A DNA stretch of 64,000 nucleotides from Hyphomicrobiales bacterium (lineage in GTDB: Bacteria; Pseudomonadota; Alphaproteobacteria; Rhizobiales; Rhizobiaceae). The stretch is from assembly GCA_900467685.1 (NCBI GenBank), contig UBQX01000005.1, positions 124,001 to 188,000 on the forward strand, in the 5' to 3' direction. This document shows, piece after piece, positions 35,001 through 43,899 of this stretch. The notes beneath the pieces were generated by a model. That model was given only the letters and a program-made list of their open reading frames with translations, was not told the origin of the DNA and made no database searches. Every line of letters begins with the position of its first letter. Positions within the stretch are counted from its first letter, which is position 1. The position numbers and the translations under genes are program-made.

Positions 35001-35540
35001 TCAATCCATGCCGAAGCGGCCAAAGCGGGTGAGCAATTGATAGGATAGGTCTTCCAGTCCCGGCTTCCCGTGCGGGCTTCCAGCGGCAAAATCGTCGTAG
35101 GCTTCAGGATTGACCGGCCGCTTTACGGCCCAGTCGAGCGTGATCGCCCGGCGCATGAACCGCCACTCGCCGTCACGTCGCCGGTAGAGATCGAGGCTGC
35201 GACTTCCGGTGATGATCTCCTGCCGATCCGGCCCGTGGGTCCGATGATAATTGATCTTGTGGACCTCGCCTTCCGCATGATCGCCGTCGATTTCAAACGC
35301 CATGTTGGTGACGTAGTGGACCGTGTTCTCATAGCTCGACAGTGCCCGCTGCACGAATGCGATGTAGTCGTCCGCCCCGCCCTGGAACATGCGGCCGTGA
35401 ATATCTTCCGCCTCATCGTCGTAGAGGCTGCGCAGAAGCGCGAAGTCTCGCCGGTCGGCTGCCCGCGAATAGGCGGTGACCAATCTCGCGAGCGCGTCGC
35501 GGGCGATGATTTCCAAAAGATCCGCTTCTCGAATTCCCAT
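35001..35540 (-). CDS. NTF2/SnoaL-like protein, BaiE-like pattern (copy 3)
   Basis: 179 aa. Tyr24-x4-Asp29 (TAYSRAADRRDF) and His75 (TVHYVTNM) follow the shared pattern. The second half has a basic and aromatic strand (DLYRRRDGEWRFMRRAITLD) and a family-typical helix tail. Its stop codon is 42 bases before the downstream SDR start and its start is 11 bases from the ipdE1-like stop codon. In this operon it could be a dehydratase, isomerase or hydratase for the ring system; no direct evidence of activity. Confidence 0.75.
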   Translation of the reverse strand: MGIREADLLEIIARDALARLVTAYSRAADRRDFALLRSLYDDEAEDIHGRMFQGGADDYIAFVQRALSSYENTVHYVTNMAFEIDGDHAEGEVHKINYHRTHGPDRQEIITGSRSLDLYRRRDGEWRFMRRAITLDWAVKRPVNPEAYDDFAAGSPHGKPGLEDLSYQLLTRFGRFGMD

Positions 35541-35551
35541 CGCCCCGAACT

Positions 35552-36739
35552 CTACTTCGACGTCCCGCGCGGTTCGCGCGGCATGCCAAGCCCCTGCTCG
35601 GCGAGAATGTTGAGCTGGATCTCGTTGGTGCCGCCGTAGATCGTGTCGGCCCGGCTGAACAGGAAAAGCTGCTGAAGCCGCTCCCGGCGCCAGTCATCGG
35701 AGATGATGTTCGCCTCCGGACCGAGGACGTCCATCGCAAGCTTGCCGAGATCGCGATGCCAGTTGGACCAGTGATATTTGTAGCTCAGCCCTTCCCTTTG
35801 CACATCGCCATCCGGGTCGGTGCTCAGGACACGCATGGCCAGATAGCGCATGGCTCTGAGGCCGATCCACGCGCGCGCGATGCGGTGCCTGATTGCTGGT
35901 CTCAGAGCCGTGCCGTTCTCCTTCGCGATCTCGATGATGAGATCGAGTTCCTGTGCAAAGCTCATCTGCTGGCCTAGGGTGGAAATGCCGCGCTCGAAGC
36001 CGAGGAGGGCCATGGCAATCCGCCAGCCATCGCCGGGCTGGCCCACCACGTCTCGGGCATGCGCTCTCGCATCGGCGAAGAAGACCTCGTTGAACTCCGC
36101 CCCCCCACCGATCTGGCGGATCGGCCTGATCTCGACGCCGGGTTGATCGATCTTAATCAGCAGGAAGATCAGGCCGTTGCGGCCCACGGAACCTTCCTCG
36201 CAGCGGGCGAGCACGAAAATCCAGTCGGAGAGATGCGCGAGCGACGTCCAGACCTTCTGGCCCGTGACCAGCCAGTCACCCGTAGCCGGATCAAGCCGCG
36301 CCCGCGTCTTGATATTGCCGAGATCGGAACCCGCCGAGGGTTCGGAATAGCCCTGGCACCAGAATTCGGTGCCGTTCAAGATCCCGGGCAGGAACCGGCT
36401 CTTCTGGTCGTCGGTCCCGAAGGCGATCAGGGTCGGACCGACAAGGCCCTCGCCGATATGCCCCATGCGGCCCGGGCCGCCGGCAAGCCCGTACTCTTCC
36501 TGAAACGCCACCTGTTCGGCAATGGAAAGACCGCGGCCTCCGTGTTCGGGCGGCCAACCGGGGCAGGTCCAGCGGCCGCTTGCCAGTTCGCGCTCCCATT
36601 CCTTGCGCAGTTCCGGAAAGGCATCGCCGTCGCCCGAACCGCCGCGATGGCGCAGCGGCGCATATTTGCCGGTCAAATGCTCCGCGAGCCACTGGGCTGC
36701 CTCAGTGCGCAATGCCTTGATACCCTCCGCTTCGCTCAT
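35552..36739 (-). CDS. ipdE1: IpdE1-like acyl-CoA dehydrogenase subunit (FadE30 type)
   Basis: 395 aa. Segments recalled from FadE30/IpdE1 are present in order: CPGWPPEHGGRGLSIAEQVA, VGPTLIAFGTDDQKSRFLP, WCQGYSEPSAGSDLGNIKTR, GQKVWTSLAHLSDWIFVLAR, AEFNEVFFADARA, GFERGISTLGQQM and SRADTIYGGTNEIQ. The position that is Glu in classical enzymes (YEGT) is Gly here, as expected for the alpha-type subunit of alpha2beta2 steroid dehydrogenases. With IpdE2 it dehydrogenates the propanoyl side chain of 5-OH-HIP-CoA. The overlap of its start with the partner gene (ATGA) supports a complex. Confidence 0.87.
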   Translation of the reverse strand: MSEAEGIKALRTEAAQWLAEHLTGKYAPLRHRGGSGDGDAFPELRKEWERELASGRWTCPGWPPEHGGRGLSIAEQVAFQEEYGLAGGPGRMGHIGEGLVGPTLIAFGTDDQKSRFLPGILNGTEFWCQGYSEPSAGSDLGNIKTRARLDPATGDWLVTGQKVWTSLAHLSDWIFVLARCEEGSVGRNGLIFLLIKIDQPGVEIRPIRQIGGGAEFNEVFFADARAHARDVVGQPGDGWRIAMALLGFERGISTLGQQMSFAQELDLIIEIAKENGTALRPAIRHRIARAWIGLRAMRYLAMRVLSTDPDGDVQREGLSYKYHWSNWHRDLGKLAMDVLGPEANIISDDWRRERLQQLFLFSRADTIYGGTNEIQLNILAEQGLGMPREPRGTSK

Positions 36740-37878
36740 GCCTCTGCTCCCCGGCCGATGATCGCGTCCGCAATTGCATCGAGATGGCCCTCGGGTGCCC
36801 CCAGAAGCGCGTTCGATGCCTGGGCACGCTTGAAATAGAGATGCGGGTCGTATTCCCAGGTGAACCCGACGCCGCCATGCAGTTGGATCGACTCCTCGGC
36901 CGCCCTGAAAAGAAGCTCGCTTGCCAGCACGCGGGCGGCGGCCACTTCAGCGTTTGCTTCCTCGCCGGACCAGTCGGAAAAACCGGCAGCAGCGCCATAG
37001 ACCAGCGAACGCGCTTCGGCGAAATCCACCTCCAGCTTGGCGCAGCGATGCTTGATGGCCTGGAATGACGCGATGGTGCGGCCGAACTGCACACGTTCTC
37101 CTATGTAGGCAAGCGTCAGATCCATGACCGCACGGGCCGCGCCCAGCTGTTCCGCAGCAAGCCCCAGGATGCCGAAGGCAAGCGCCCGTTCCGCCGCGCT
37201 TGCCCCAATACCGTTCTCATCGACGCGACCTTCGGCGGGCACGGCAAGATCGGTCAGCGAGAGAGCGCCCAACGGCCGCGTGGCATCGAGGGTCTTCAGG
37301 ACCGTGATCTTGAGCGGGAGCGTCCTGTCGAGTGCGAACAATGCCACCGTTCCGTCCGGAAGGCGTGCGGGCACGAGGATCAGGTCGGCGCCCGGCAGGT
37401 CCGCCACCATCGCGACCTCGCCCTCGAGCCTGTAGCCCTCCCCTTCGGGGCGAGCCGTAACTGAAATCGCGATCAGTTGCTCTGCGTGAGCAAGAGCGGG
37501 CCAGGCGACCGTCGCGGAAATCTCACCACCGGCGATCGCCGGCAAAAGTGTCTCCCGCGCCCGCTCGTTCCCCGTTTCGACGAGAAGCGGCGCGGCAAGG
37601 CAGGCTGTCGACCAGAGCGGCATGCAGGCGAGATGCGCGCCGCAAACCTCCATCAGAAGCGACATTTCAGTCATGTCGAGACCGAGACCGCCGCACTCCT
37701 CCGGGATCGACATGGCGCACCAGCCGAGGTCGCGCGCGACCGTCCGCCACAGCGCCTCGTCGGTGCCGCCGCCGGCATCGACGATACGCCGCACGTCCTT
37801 CGAAGAGGAATTCTCGTCAAGGAAACGACCTGCCTCGTCGCGTATCGCGCGCTGGTCTGCAGTCAGATCGAGATTCAT
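36736..37878 (-). CDS. ipdE2: IpdE2-like acyl-CoA dehydrogenase subunit (FadE33 type)
   Basis: 380 aa. Acyl-CoA dehydrogenase fold with degenerate flavin-contact motifs: the middle beta-domain is short and there is no TEPxxGSD segment, typical of beta-type subunits. The C-terminal domain has ERVQFGRTIASFQAIKHRCA and QLHGGVGFTWEYDPHLYFKR. In mycobacteria ipdE1 and ipdE2 are in different operons, but in proteobacteria heterotetrameric pairs are adjacent, as here. First gene of its operon; regulon site F is 88 bp upstream and the ATG has AAAAGG before it. Confidence 0.85.
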   Translation of the reverse strand: MNLDLTADQRAIRDEAGRFLDENSSSKDVRRIVDAGGGTDEALWRTVARDLGWCAMSIPEECGGLGLDMTEMSLLMEVCGAHLACMPLWSTACLAAPLLVETGNERARETLLPAIAGGEISATVAWPALAHAEQLIAISVTARPEGEGYRLEGEVAMVADLPGADLILVPARLPDGTVALFALDRTLPLKITVLKTLDATRPLGALSLTDLAVPAEGRVDENGIGASAAERALAFGILGLAAEQLGAARAVMDLTLAYIGERVQFGRTIASFQAIKHRCAKLEVDFAEARSLVYGAAAGFSDWSGEEANAEVAAARVLASELLFRAAEESIQLHGGVGFTWEYDPHLYFKRAQASNALLGAPEGHLDAIADAIIGRGAEA

Positions 37879-37966
37879 GGCTACCTTTTCTGCTCACTGA
37901 TGTTCTGCGAGGACATCGCAAGAATGCCCCTCCCCTGTGCCGCAATGCCACCCCTGAAGCCAGGCG

Positions 37967-37986
37967 GCATCGTCCGAACGAAGGAT
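37967..37986 (-). promoter_or_regulatory. Regulon dyad, site F (divergent unit)
   Basis: On the minus strand ATCCTTCGTTCGGACGATGC. It lies 88 bp upstream of the ipdE2-like gene and 64 bp upstream of the divergent SDR gene, so one site could serve both. The GACGATGC half is intact and the left half is degenerate. Confidence 0.65.
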
Positions 37987-38050
37987 GGCCTTTGACCTTG
38001 CGCGGCGCAATCTCCGATCGCGTTTCGGAGAAAGCAAAGGCAGGATGCGG

Positions 38051-38815
38051 ATGAGACGATTTGACGGCAAGGTGGTTCTCATCACCGGCTCGGCGAGCGG
38101 GATTGGCCGCGCCACCGCGCTGCGAATAGCGGCAGAAGGCGGCAGCCTCATTCTTGCCGATCGCAATCGCGAGGGCGTCGGGGCTGTTGCCAAATCCGCG
38201 CTGGAGGCGGGGGCCGCCTCGGCGACTGCGCTCGGCTACGATGCGGCCGACAGGCAGAGCTGCGTCGAAATGGCGGCAGATGCGATCGCCCTCCACGGCC
38301 GCCTCGACTGCCTCATCAACAATGCCGGCATTTACAGGCGCGGTCATTTTCTGGAAGCGCCCGAGGGTGAATGGGAACAGATCGTCGCGATCAACCTGAC
38401 GAGCTACCACCACATCATTCGCGCCGTTTTGCCCGAACTGATCAGGACCGGAGGCAATGTCGTGAGCACGGCGTCCACGGCAGGCGTCGAGGGCATCGCT
38501 TACGCGTCCGCCTATGCGGCGGCAAAAGCCGGGGTCATCGCGCTCACCAAGTCACTCGCCGCCGAATTTGCGCCGCATGGCGTGCGGTTCAATGTCATTT
38601 GTCCCGGCCGCATCAAGACCGATCTGGGCAACGGCGTGCCGCAGGTGCGCGATCCCGTGGAGGCCGTCGTCGTCCGTCCGCCAAAACTGAAGGGCAAGGA
38701 TGTCTACGGCGATCCGGAGGATATCGCCGCCGCCTTCGCATTCTTCGCCTCCGGCGATGCCGCCTATGCCTCCGGCGCCGTTCTGGTCATCGACGGCGCG
38801 CAGACGGTCGGCTGA
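38051..38815 (+). CDS. Classical SDR oxidoreductase
   Basis: 254 aa. Cofactor motif VVLITGSASGIGRATALRIA, ILADRN after strand 2, and active site VVSTASTAGVEGIAYASAYA followed by AAK, so Ser, Tyr and Lys are present. ATG 38051 has CAGG six bases upstream; the ATG at 38045 is also possible. It opens a plus-strand unit with an NTF2-like protein 15 bases later. A Pro/Lys-rich insert (VVVRPPKLKGKDVYG) before the last helix is unusual for the family. Confidence 0.86.
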   Translation: MRRFDGKVVLITGSASGIGRATALRIAAEGGSLILADRNREGVGAVAKSALEAGAASATALGYDAADRQSCVEMAADAIALHGRLDCLINNAGIYRRGHFLEAPEGEWEQIVAINLTSYHHIIRAVLPELIRTGGNVVSTASTAGVEGIAYASAYAAAKAGVIALTKSLAAEFAPHGVRFNVICPGRIKTDLGNGVPQVRDPVEAVVVRPPKLKGKDVYGDPEDIAAAFAFFASGDAAYASGAVLVIDGAQTVG

Positions 38816-38830
38816 TCGGGGGAGACTGAT

Positions 38831-39322
38831 ATGGATGCTGACCTGGAAGTCCGCCTGGCAGCCCTCGAAGGGCGGGTGCGTGAGCTCGAAGACATGCTGG
38901 CAATTCAGCAGATCATCGCCCGGTACGGTCCAGCCGTCGACAGTCTGTCACAGGCGCAAGTCGCCGCTTTATGGGCCAGGGACGGGGTCTATGATTTCGG
39001 CGCAGAACCTCTCCGGGGGGCGGAGGCGGTCGGGAAGCTTGTCGAGCTTTCAACGCATCGCGCCTACGTGGAACGCGGCTGCCTCCATTCGCTCGGCAAT
39101 CCCGTCATTACCATTCAGGGCGACCATGCGGTGGCAACGGGCAATTCGCGGGTCTACATCCATGAGGGCGACGGATGGAAGGTGGAACGTGCTGCGGCGA
39201 ACCGCTGGGAGCTGGTCCGCGATGGCGAGGGATGGAAAGTCGCAAGCCGAACGAACCGGCTGCTGGACGGGACGGAAGACGCCCGCCTTGTGCTGCGATC
39301 GGTCGATCGGCCGCTCAAGTGA
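38831..39322 (+). CDS. NTF2/SnoaL-like protein, BaiE-like pattern (copy 4)
   Basis: 163 aa, about the size of BaiE (166). It begins with an amphipathic helix (LEVRLAALEGRVRELEDMLA), as BaiE does, then IQQIIARYGPAVD with Tyr32-x4-Asp37, and His86 in CLHSLGNPVITI; BaiE has its catalytic Tyr30, Asp35 and His83 at almost the same numbers. The BaiE second Asp (106) has no obvious counterpart. The best candidate of the four for a hydroxysteroid dehydratase, but distant homology only. Confidence 0.78.
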   Translation: MDADLEVRLAALEGRVRELEDMLAIQQIIARYGPAVDSLSQAQVAALWARDGVYDFGAEPLRGAEAVGKLVELSTHRAYVERGCLHSLGNPVITIQGDHAVATGNSRVYIHEGDGWKVERAAANRWELVRDGEGWKVASRTNRLLDGTEDARLVLRSVDRPLK

Positions 39323-39329
39323 CCATTGA

Positions 39330-39349
39330 CCATCGTCCGAATGCAGGAT
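39330..39349 (-). promoter_or_regulatory. Regulon dyad, site G
   Basis: On the minus strand ATCCTGCATTCGGACGATGG; the left half is nearly the same as in site F. It lies 46 bp upstream of the plus-strand SDR gene at 39396, in reversed orientation to the other copies, which is acceptable for a dyad. Confidence 0.55.
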
Positions 39350-39395
39350 GTCGGCAGCCGGATACCATGAAAGGCTGCAAGCGGGGGGAGATGAG

Positions 39396-40286
39396 ATGAA
39401 GCCATTGTCGAACAAGACTGTCGTGATCACCGGTTCGGGCGGCGGCTTGGGTGCCGCTTACGCCCGACACGTCGCGTCTCTCGGCGCGGCCGTCGTTGTC
39501 AACGACATCAACCCCTTAGCGGCCGAGAGAACGGCGGCCGAGATCCGCTCGGCCGGTGGCAGGGCGATTTCCCTCGTGGGAGACGTGTCCGACTGGCATT
39601 TTGCCGCGACCCTCGTCAGATCCTGCGTCGAAGCCTTCGGCTCCATCACCGGCTTCGTCAACAACGCTGGCGTCCTTCGCCATGGACGCATCGAGGACCT
39701 GAAGGCCGATGACCTGCGGCGCATGGTCGAGATCAACATCCTGGGAACCGCCGCCGGCACGCAGGCTGCGGTCAAGGAGATGCTGTCTGCGGGTGTTGCC
39801 GGTACGGTAATCAACGTCGCATCCGGGTCGCAAGCCGGCGACATCGCGCTTGGCGGCTACGGCGGCACAAAGGCGGCGATCGCCTCGATGACCTTTTCCT
39901 GGGCAATGGAACTGAAGGATACGCCGATCCGCATCAACGCCATTTCGCCGCTTGCCGAAACCGCGATGGCCGCCCAGAACGCCGGCTTCATGGCCGTCCA
40001 GGCCGCGAACCGCGAGGTTCACTATTCCAGCCTTCCGTCGGCCGAAAACAATGCCCCGCTGGTCGCCTATCTTCTGTCGGACGATAGCCGCAGCGTTCAT
40101 GGACAGGTGATCCGCATAGCCGGCCAGCAACTGTCCTTTGTCACCCACCCGCTGATCGCCGCGCCGGTTCTGTCCGGTGATTGGGATTTCGGATCGATCA
40201 GGGATGCATTTGCGACCACGTTGAATCATTGCCAGCAGCCGCTCGGCCTCGGCTTTGCGGCGGCGGCGCCCACAACGGACGCATGA
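39396..40286 (+). CDS. SDR oxidoreductase
   Basis: 296 aa. Cofactor motif TVVITGSGGGLGAAYARHVA with acidic VVVNDINP, similar to the dehydrogenase part of peroxisomal type-2 multifunctional enzymes. Active site INVASGSQAGDIALGGYGGT followed by Lys gives Ser, Tyr and Lys. A C-terminal extension of about 40 residues (SFVTHPLIAAPVLSGDWDFG) also occurs in that group. ATG 39396 lies after a purine-rich GGGGGGAGATGAG. It may oxidise a 3-hydroxyacyl-CoA or a ring hydroxyl. Confidence 0.85.
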   Translation: MKPLSNKTVVITGSGGGLGAAYARHVASLGAAVVVNDINPLAAERTAAEIRSAGGRAISLVGDVSDWHFAATLVRSCVEAFGSITGFVNNAGVLRHGRIEDLKADDLRRMVEINILGTAAGTQAAVKEMLSAGVAGTVINVASGSQAGDIALGGYGGTKAAIASMTFSWAMELKDTPIRINAISPLAETAMAAQNAGFMAVQAANREVHYSSLPSAENNAPLVAYLLSDDSRSVHGQVIRIAGQQLSFVTHPLIAAPVLSGDWDFGSIRDAFATTLNHCQQPLGLGFAAAAPTTDA

Positions 40287-40403
40287 GGACGCGGAAATTT
40301 TGGCAGCGTTTTACTTCTCCCGGCGGATTATTGTATCAGTTCTTTTGACGGGGAACGCCTGCCGGTCGGAAAACGGAATAATTGTGCAGGTGCAGGGCAT
40401 GTC

Positions 40404-41171
40404 ATGACGGACAGAAACATTCGACTTCACGTACCGGACGGCGATGAGAAGCCCGATGAGCCTACGACGTCGCTCGTCCGCGATACGCGCGCAGTCTCGA
40501 ACCCGCGTAAGGAACTCGTTCGCGAACAGTTGATCGACATCGCCGCGGAACTGTTCGACACGAAGGGCTACAACCAGACCGGCATCAACGAGATTGCCAA
40601 GGCGATCGGGCTTGGCCGTTCCGCCGTCTACCACTATTTCCGCAACAAGGAAGAGATCCTGGCGGCGCTGGTGGAAAGCGAAGCGCTGACCCCCTCGCAT
40701 CAGCTGCAGGAATTGCAACATCTGCCCGGCCTGACGGCCGCCGAAAGGCTGCGCCGCGCCATCATCGACGGCATTGTTCGCCGATTGTCCGCCGGTTCGC
40801 GCTTCATCCTGCTCTCGCGCCTGGAGGCCCAGATCCCCGACGACCTCATGCCGCTGTACAATCGAAGCCGCCGGCATATTTACGACTTCTATGTCGAGGT
40901 CATCAACGAAGGCATCCAGTCAGGCGAGTTCCGCACCATCGATGCCAAGATTGCCGCGTTTGCCGTCATCGGCATGGCGAACTGGACGTCGCGCTGGTAT
41001 TCGCCGCAGGGCGCGATGCAGCCGGCAGAAATCGGCGCAATCATTGCCGACTTCGCCGTGCAGAGCCTGCTCTGTCGCCACGAAAGCACGAGCGTGCCGG
41101 TGGCCACCATAAAGGGTGCGATCGACGAATTGCAGGCGCAGATCGACAGGCTGAAACAGACGCTCCCGTAA
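40404..41171 (+). CDS. TetR family regulator inside the catabolic cluster
   Basis: 255 aa, longer than average. The helix-turn-helix is at about residues 38-88 (VREQLIDIAAELFDTKGYNQ, then AKAIGLGRSAVYHYFRNKEE), after a 35-residue polar leader, and a Leu/Gln-rich helix ends the protein (AIDELQAQIDRLKQTLP). Actinobacterial HIP genes are repressed by KstR2, also TetR-family; whether this protein has that role cannot be told. No regulon dyad and no clear palindrome was seen in front of the gene, but ATTATTGT and ATAATTGT occur as an imperfect repeat upstream. Confidence 0.85.
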   Translation: MTDRNIRLHVPDGDEKPDEPTTSLVRDTRAVSNPRKELVREQLIDIAAELFDTKGYNQTGINEIAKAIGLGRSAVYHYFRNKEEILAALVESEALTPSHQLQELQHLPGLTAAERLRRAIIDGIVRRLSAGSRFILLSRLEAQIPDDLMPLYNRSRRHIYDFYVEVINEGIQSGEFRTIDAKIAAFAVIGMANWTSRWYSPQGAMQPAEIGAIIADFAVQSLLCRHESTSVPVATIKGAIDELQAQIDRLKQTLP

Positions 41172-41186
41172 CACGTCTCTTAGGAA

Positions 41187-41783
41187 TCAATCGAAGGTGA
41201 CGCCGGCCTCGGCGAGAAATTCGCCATAGGTCCCGAACCGGCTGACCGGCGCGTTGACACCGTCCAGATGCGCCTTGACGGCTGCGCGTGACCGGCGCCA
41301 CACCGTCGGGACGAGTTCGAGCATGGGCCCGAGAAGCGCCGGCGAGCTGTAATAGACGATCGGGTCCGGCTGTCCGCTGATCGGGATTTCATAGTCGCGC
41401 TGGTAGCCCGCCTTTTCGACCCGTCGGCAGGCTTCGACATGATCGTCGACCCAGAACCCGAGGTGCTGCAGACCTTCGCGGCCCTGGTGGAAGAAATCCC
41501 GATAGGGCGACGAGGCGTCATTGACCTGTTCGATCAACTCGATCTGCACGTCGCCCATGAAGCCGAAGGCGAGGCGCGTTTCGACCGTGACGGGCTTTCC
41601 GCGATGAAAGCTCGTCGATGGAGGTCGCCCCGTACCGTTCTCCAGATAGAGGAACGGGCCGACGCCGAGCACGTTCACCCAGTGACCGATGGCGGCCTCG
41701 ACGTCGCGCACGACGAAGCCGAGTTGCGTCGCCGGTCCGAGGATGGATGTGATGCCGTTTCCGCTCAATGCTTCCGCCGTCAA
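41187..41783 (-). CDS. VOC (glyoxalase fold) protein, paralogue 1
   Basis: 198 aa. Begins with a beta-alpha-beta metal-fold unit ([20 protein letters not shown], then [12 protein letters not shown]) and has a second unit ([20 protein letters not shown]). Possible metal ligands are a His in LQHLGFW and a Glu in MLELV. The reaction is not known; the VOC superfamily includes epimerases, dioxygenases and glyoxalases. A TTG at 41783 overlapping the thiolase stop (TTGA) is the likely start, although a TTG at 41768 with GGCGGAAG before it is possible. A paralogue is encoded at 52160. Confidence 0.75.
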   Translation of the reverse strand: MTAEALSGNGITSILGPATQLGFVVRDVEAAIGHWVNVLGVGPFLYLENGTGRPPSTSFHRGKPVTVETRLAFGFMGDVQIELIEQVNDASSPYRDFFHQGREGLQHLGFWVDDHVEACRRVEKAGYQRDYEIPISGQPDPIVYYSSPALLGPMLELVPTVWRRSRAAVKAHLDGVNAPVSRFGTYGEFLAEAGVTFD

Positions 41784-42985
41784 TTGAAGATTTCGAAGAG
41801 ACCCGCCGCCCCCATGCCGCCGCCGACACACATGGTGACGACGCCATATTTGGCCTTGCGGCGCCGTCCCTCGATCAGGATATGGCCAGCCGTGCGGGCG
41901 CCGGTCATGCCGAACGGATGGCCGACGGCGATCGCGCCGCCATTGACGTTAAGCTTTTCCGGATCGATGCCCAGCGCGTCGCGGCAATAGATCGCCTGCG
42001 ACGCGAAGGCTTCGTTGAGTTCCCACAGGCCAATGTCATCGACAGTCAGGCCGTGCTGCTTGAGAAGCTTCGGTATGGCAAAAACCGGTCCGATGCCCAT
42101 TTCCTCGGGCAGGCAGCCGGCAACCGCGATGCCGCGATACTGGCCAAGCGGGTTGAGGCCAAGTTTGGCCGCGCGGCCGGCTTCCATGACCACCAGGGCA
42201 GCCGCTCCGTCCGAGAGCTGGGAGGCATTGCCGGCGGTGACATATTCGCCGGTCTTGATCACCTCGCCGTCGGCAAACACAGGCTTCAGCTTGGCAAGAC
42301 CTTCGAGCGTCGTATCGCCCCGGAACCCCTCGTCGCGGGTCAGCGTCACATCCTCATAGGTCGTTTCGCCGGTCTCCTTGTTGACGATCGCCTTGCGCGA
42401 CAGCATGGGGACGATCTCGTCGTCAAACCGGCCAGCCTGATCGGCGGCGGCCGTTCTCAACTGGCTCATGAGGGAGAATTCGTCCTGAGCCTCGCGGCTG
42501 ACGCCATACTTGCGGGCAACGATTTCGGCCGTCTCGATCATCGTCATGTACATGTGCGGCCAGTGGCTGACGACGGTCTCGGAACGGTTGCGGTAGCTGT
42601 TCTTGTATTTGTTCTGCGTCAGGCTGATCGACTCCACGCCGCCGCCGACCACCGTTTCCATGCCGTCGACGATGATCTGCTTTGCGGCAATCGACACGGC
42701 GAAGAGGCCCGACGAACACATGCGGTCAACGGTCATGCCCGGCACGCTCTCGGGCAGACCGGCAGCGGCAGCGCTCAGACGGCCGATATTGTAGCCTTGC
42801 GTGCCCTGCTGGGCCGAGCAGCCCATAATCACATCATCGATTTCCGCACCGTCCAGGCCGGCTCGCTCGATGGCCGCGCGTACCGCATGCCCCGACAACG
42901 CGGGCGCCTCGGTATCGTTGAACGCGCCCCGGAAGGCCTTGCCGATGGGTGTTCTCGCGACAGAAACGATGACGGCTTCGCGCAC
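41780..42985 (-). CDS. Thiolase (3-oxoacyl-CoA acyltransferase), FadA6 candidate
   Basis: 401 aa. Active-site Cys in [20 protein letters not shown], His in [16 protein letters not shown], and second Cys in [14 protein letters not shown]. It cleaves 3-oxoacyl-CoA thiolytically. The GTG at 42985 is favoured by AGGAG seven bases upstream. It has its own regulon site (H) 74 bp upstream. In actinobacterial HIP gene sets the thiolase is FadA6; this is the more typical of the two thiolases here and could have that role, by context only. Confidence 0.9.
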   Translation of the reverse strand: MREAVIVSVARTPIGKAFRGAFNDTEAPALSGHAVRAAIERAGLDGAEIDDVIMGCSAQQGTQGYNIGRLSAAAAGLPESVPGMTVDRMCSSGLFAVSIAAKQIIVDGMETVVGGGVESISLTQNKYKNSYRNRSETVVSHWPHMYMTMIETAEIVARKYGVSREAQDEFSLMSQLRTAAADQAGRFDDEIVPMLSRKAIVNKETGETTYEDVTLTRDEGFRGDTTLEGLAKLKPVFADGEVIKTGEYVTAGNASQLSDGAAALVVMEAGRAAKLGLNPLGQYRGIAVAGCLPEEMGIGPVFAIPKLLKQHGLTVDDIGLWELNEAFASQAIYCRDALGIDPEKLNVNGGAIAVGHPFGMTGARTAGHILIEGRRRKAKYGVVTMCVGGGMGAAGLFEIFN

Positions 42986-43059
42986 TGCATTCTCCTGAAT
43001 TGATCCTGTTCAAAGCCCGAAAGCTTAAGGCTTACTGGTAGGATCCACCTCTTTGCGTT

Positions 43060-43079
43060 GCATCGTCTGAAAGGACTAA
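43060..43079 (-). promoter_or_regulatory. Regulon dyad, site H
   Basis: On the minus strand TTAGTCCTTTCAGACGATGC, a full match to the consensus, 74 bp upstream of the thiolase GTG. The spacing is the same as for sites E and I. Confidence 0.75.
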
Positions 43080-43095
43080 GGCGCCGCGCGCAGGA

Positions 43096-43878
43096 TCAGA
43101 CGTGGTAGCCGCCATCGACATTGATGACCTCGCCGGTCACGAAGCCCGCGCGGGACGAGGCGAGGAAGGCGACGGCTTCTGCCACATCCACCGGGGCGCC
43201 GTTGCGCTTCAGGGGGGTGTTCTGCGCGGCGGCGGCCATGTACTTGTCGTCGATATAGCCGAGCTTCTGCAGTTCGGGATGCTGACCTGCATCGATGATC
43301 CCGAGTGCGACGCCGTTGGCGCGGATGCCATAGCGTCCCTCCTCCTTGGCGGTTGCCCGCATGATGGCGTTGACCCCCGCCTTCGGCACGACCGACAATC
43401 CGTCCGCCGACGCGTAACGGTAGAAGGCCGAAGTCTGCACGGCCACGATCGATCCGCGGCTCTTGCGCAGGTGCGGCAGGGCAAAATGCACGACATTGAA
43501 GAAACCGAACGTGTCCTGCATGAGGTGTTTCTTCATCAGGTCCGGCTCCACCTTGCTCAAATGAATGAGCGGAACCAGAGGGCCTGCGGCATAGACGAGC
43601 GTATGTATCTGGCCATCACCCGCCACGGCGTCTAGAAACGCCTTCACGGCATCGCCATCCTCGATGTTGAGCTTGTGGACCGACGCCCGGCGGCCATGCG
43701 CGCCAACGGCGGCGGCGGCATCTTCTGCACGTTTGGAATTGCTGTGATAGGTCAGCGCCACATCGCAGCCATCGCGGGCCAGCACCCGGCAGATTTCCGC
43801 GCCGACACCGCCACTGCCGCCGATCACGACAGCCGTCCCCTCCTGCGGAAACAGGCTCTGCTGGTCAATAGTGTTCAT
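43096..43878 (-). CDS. SDR-family protein with Ser in place of the catalytic Tyr
   Basis: 260 aa. The cofactor motif VVIGGSGGVGAEICRVLARD and strand LTYHSNSKRAE suggest NADP(H). The active-site segment is VQTSAFYRYASADGLSVVPK: a Ser is present and Lys is kept, but the residue four before Lys is Ser, not Tyr. Sequence around it (EEGRYGIRANGVALGIIDAG) is otherwise well conserved. It ends a long operon after the kinase and ACAD11-like genes (21-base gap). It may still be an enoyl- or ketoreductase with another proton donor, for example the nearby Tyr residues of FYRYAS. Confidence 0.78.
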   Translation of the reverse strand: MNTIDQQSLFPQEGTAVVIGGSGGVGAEICRVLARDGCDVALTYHSNSKRAEDAAAAVGAHGRRASVHKLNIEDGDAVKAFLDAVAGDGQIHTLVYAAGPLVPLIHLSKVEPDLMKKHLMQDTFGFFNVVHFALPHLRKSRGSIVAVQTSAFYRYASADGLSVVPKAGVNAIMRATAKEEGRYGIRANGVALGIIDAGQHPELQKLGYIDDKYMAAAAQNTPLKRNGAPVDVAEAVAFLASSRAGFVTGEVINVDGGYHV

Positions 43879-43899
43879 CTCGTTTCCTCAGTTGGTTTC

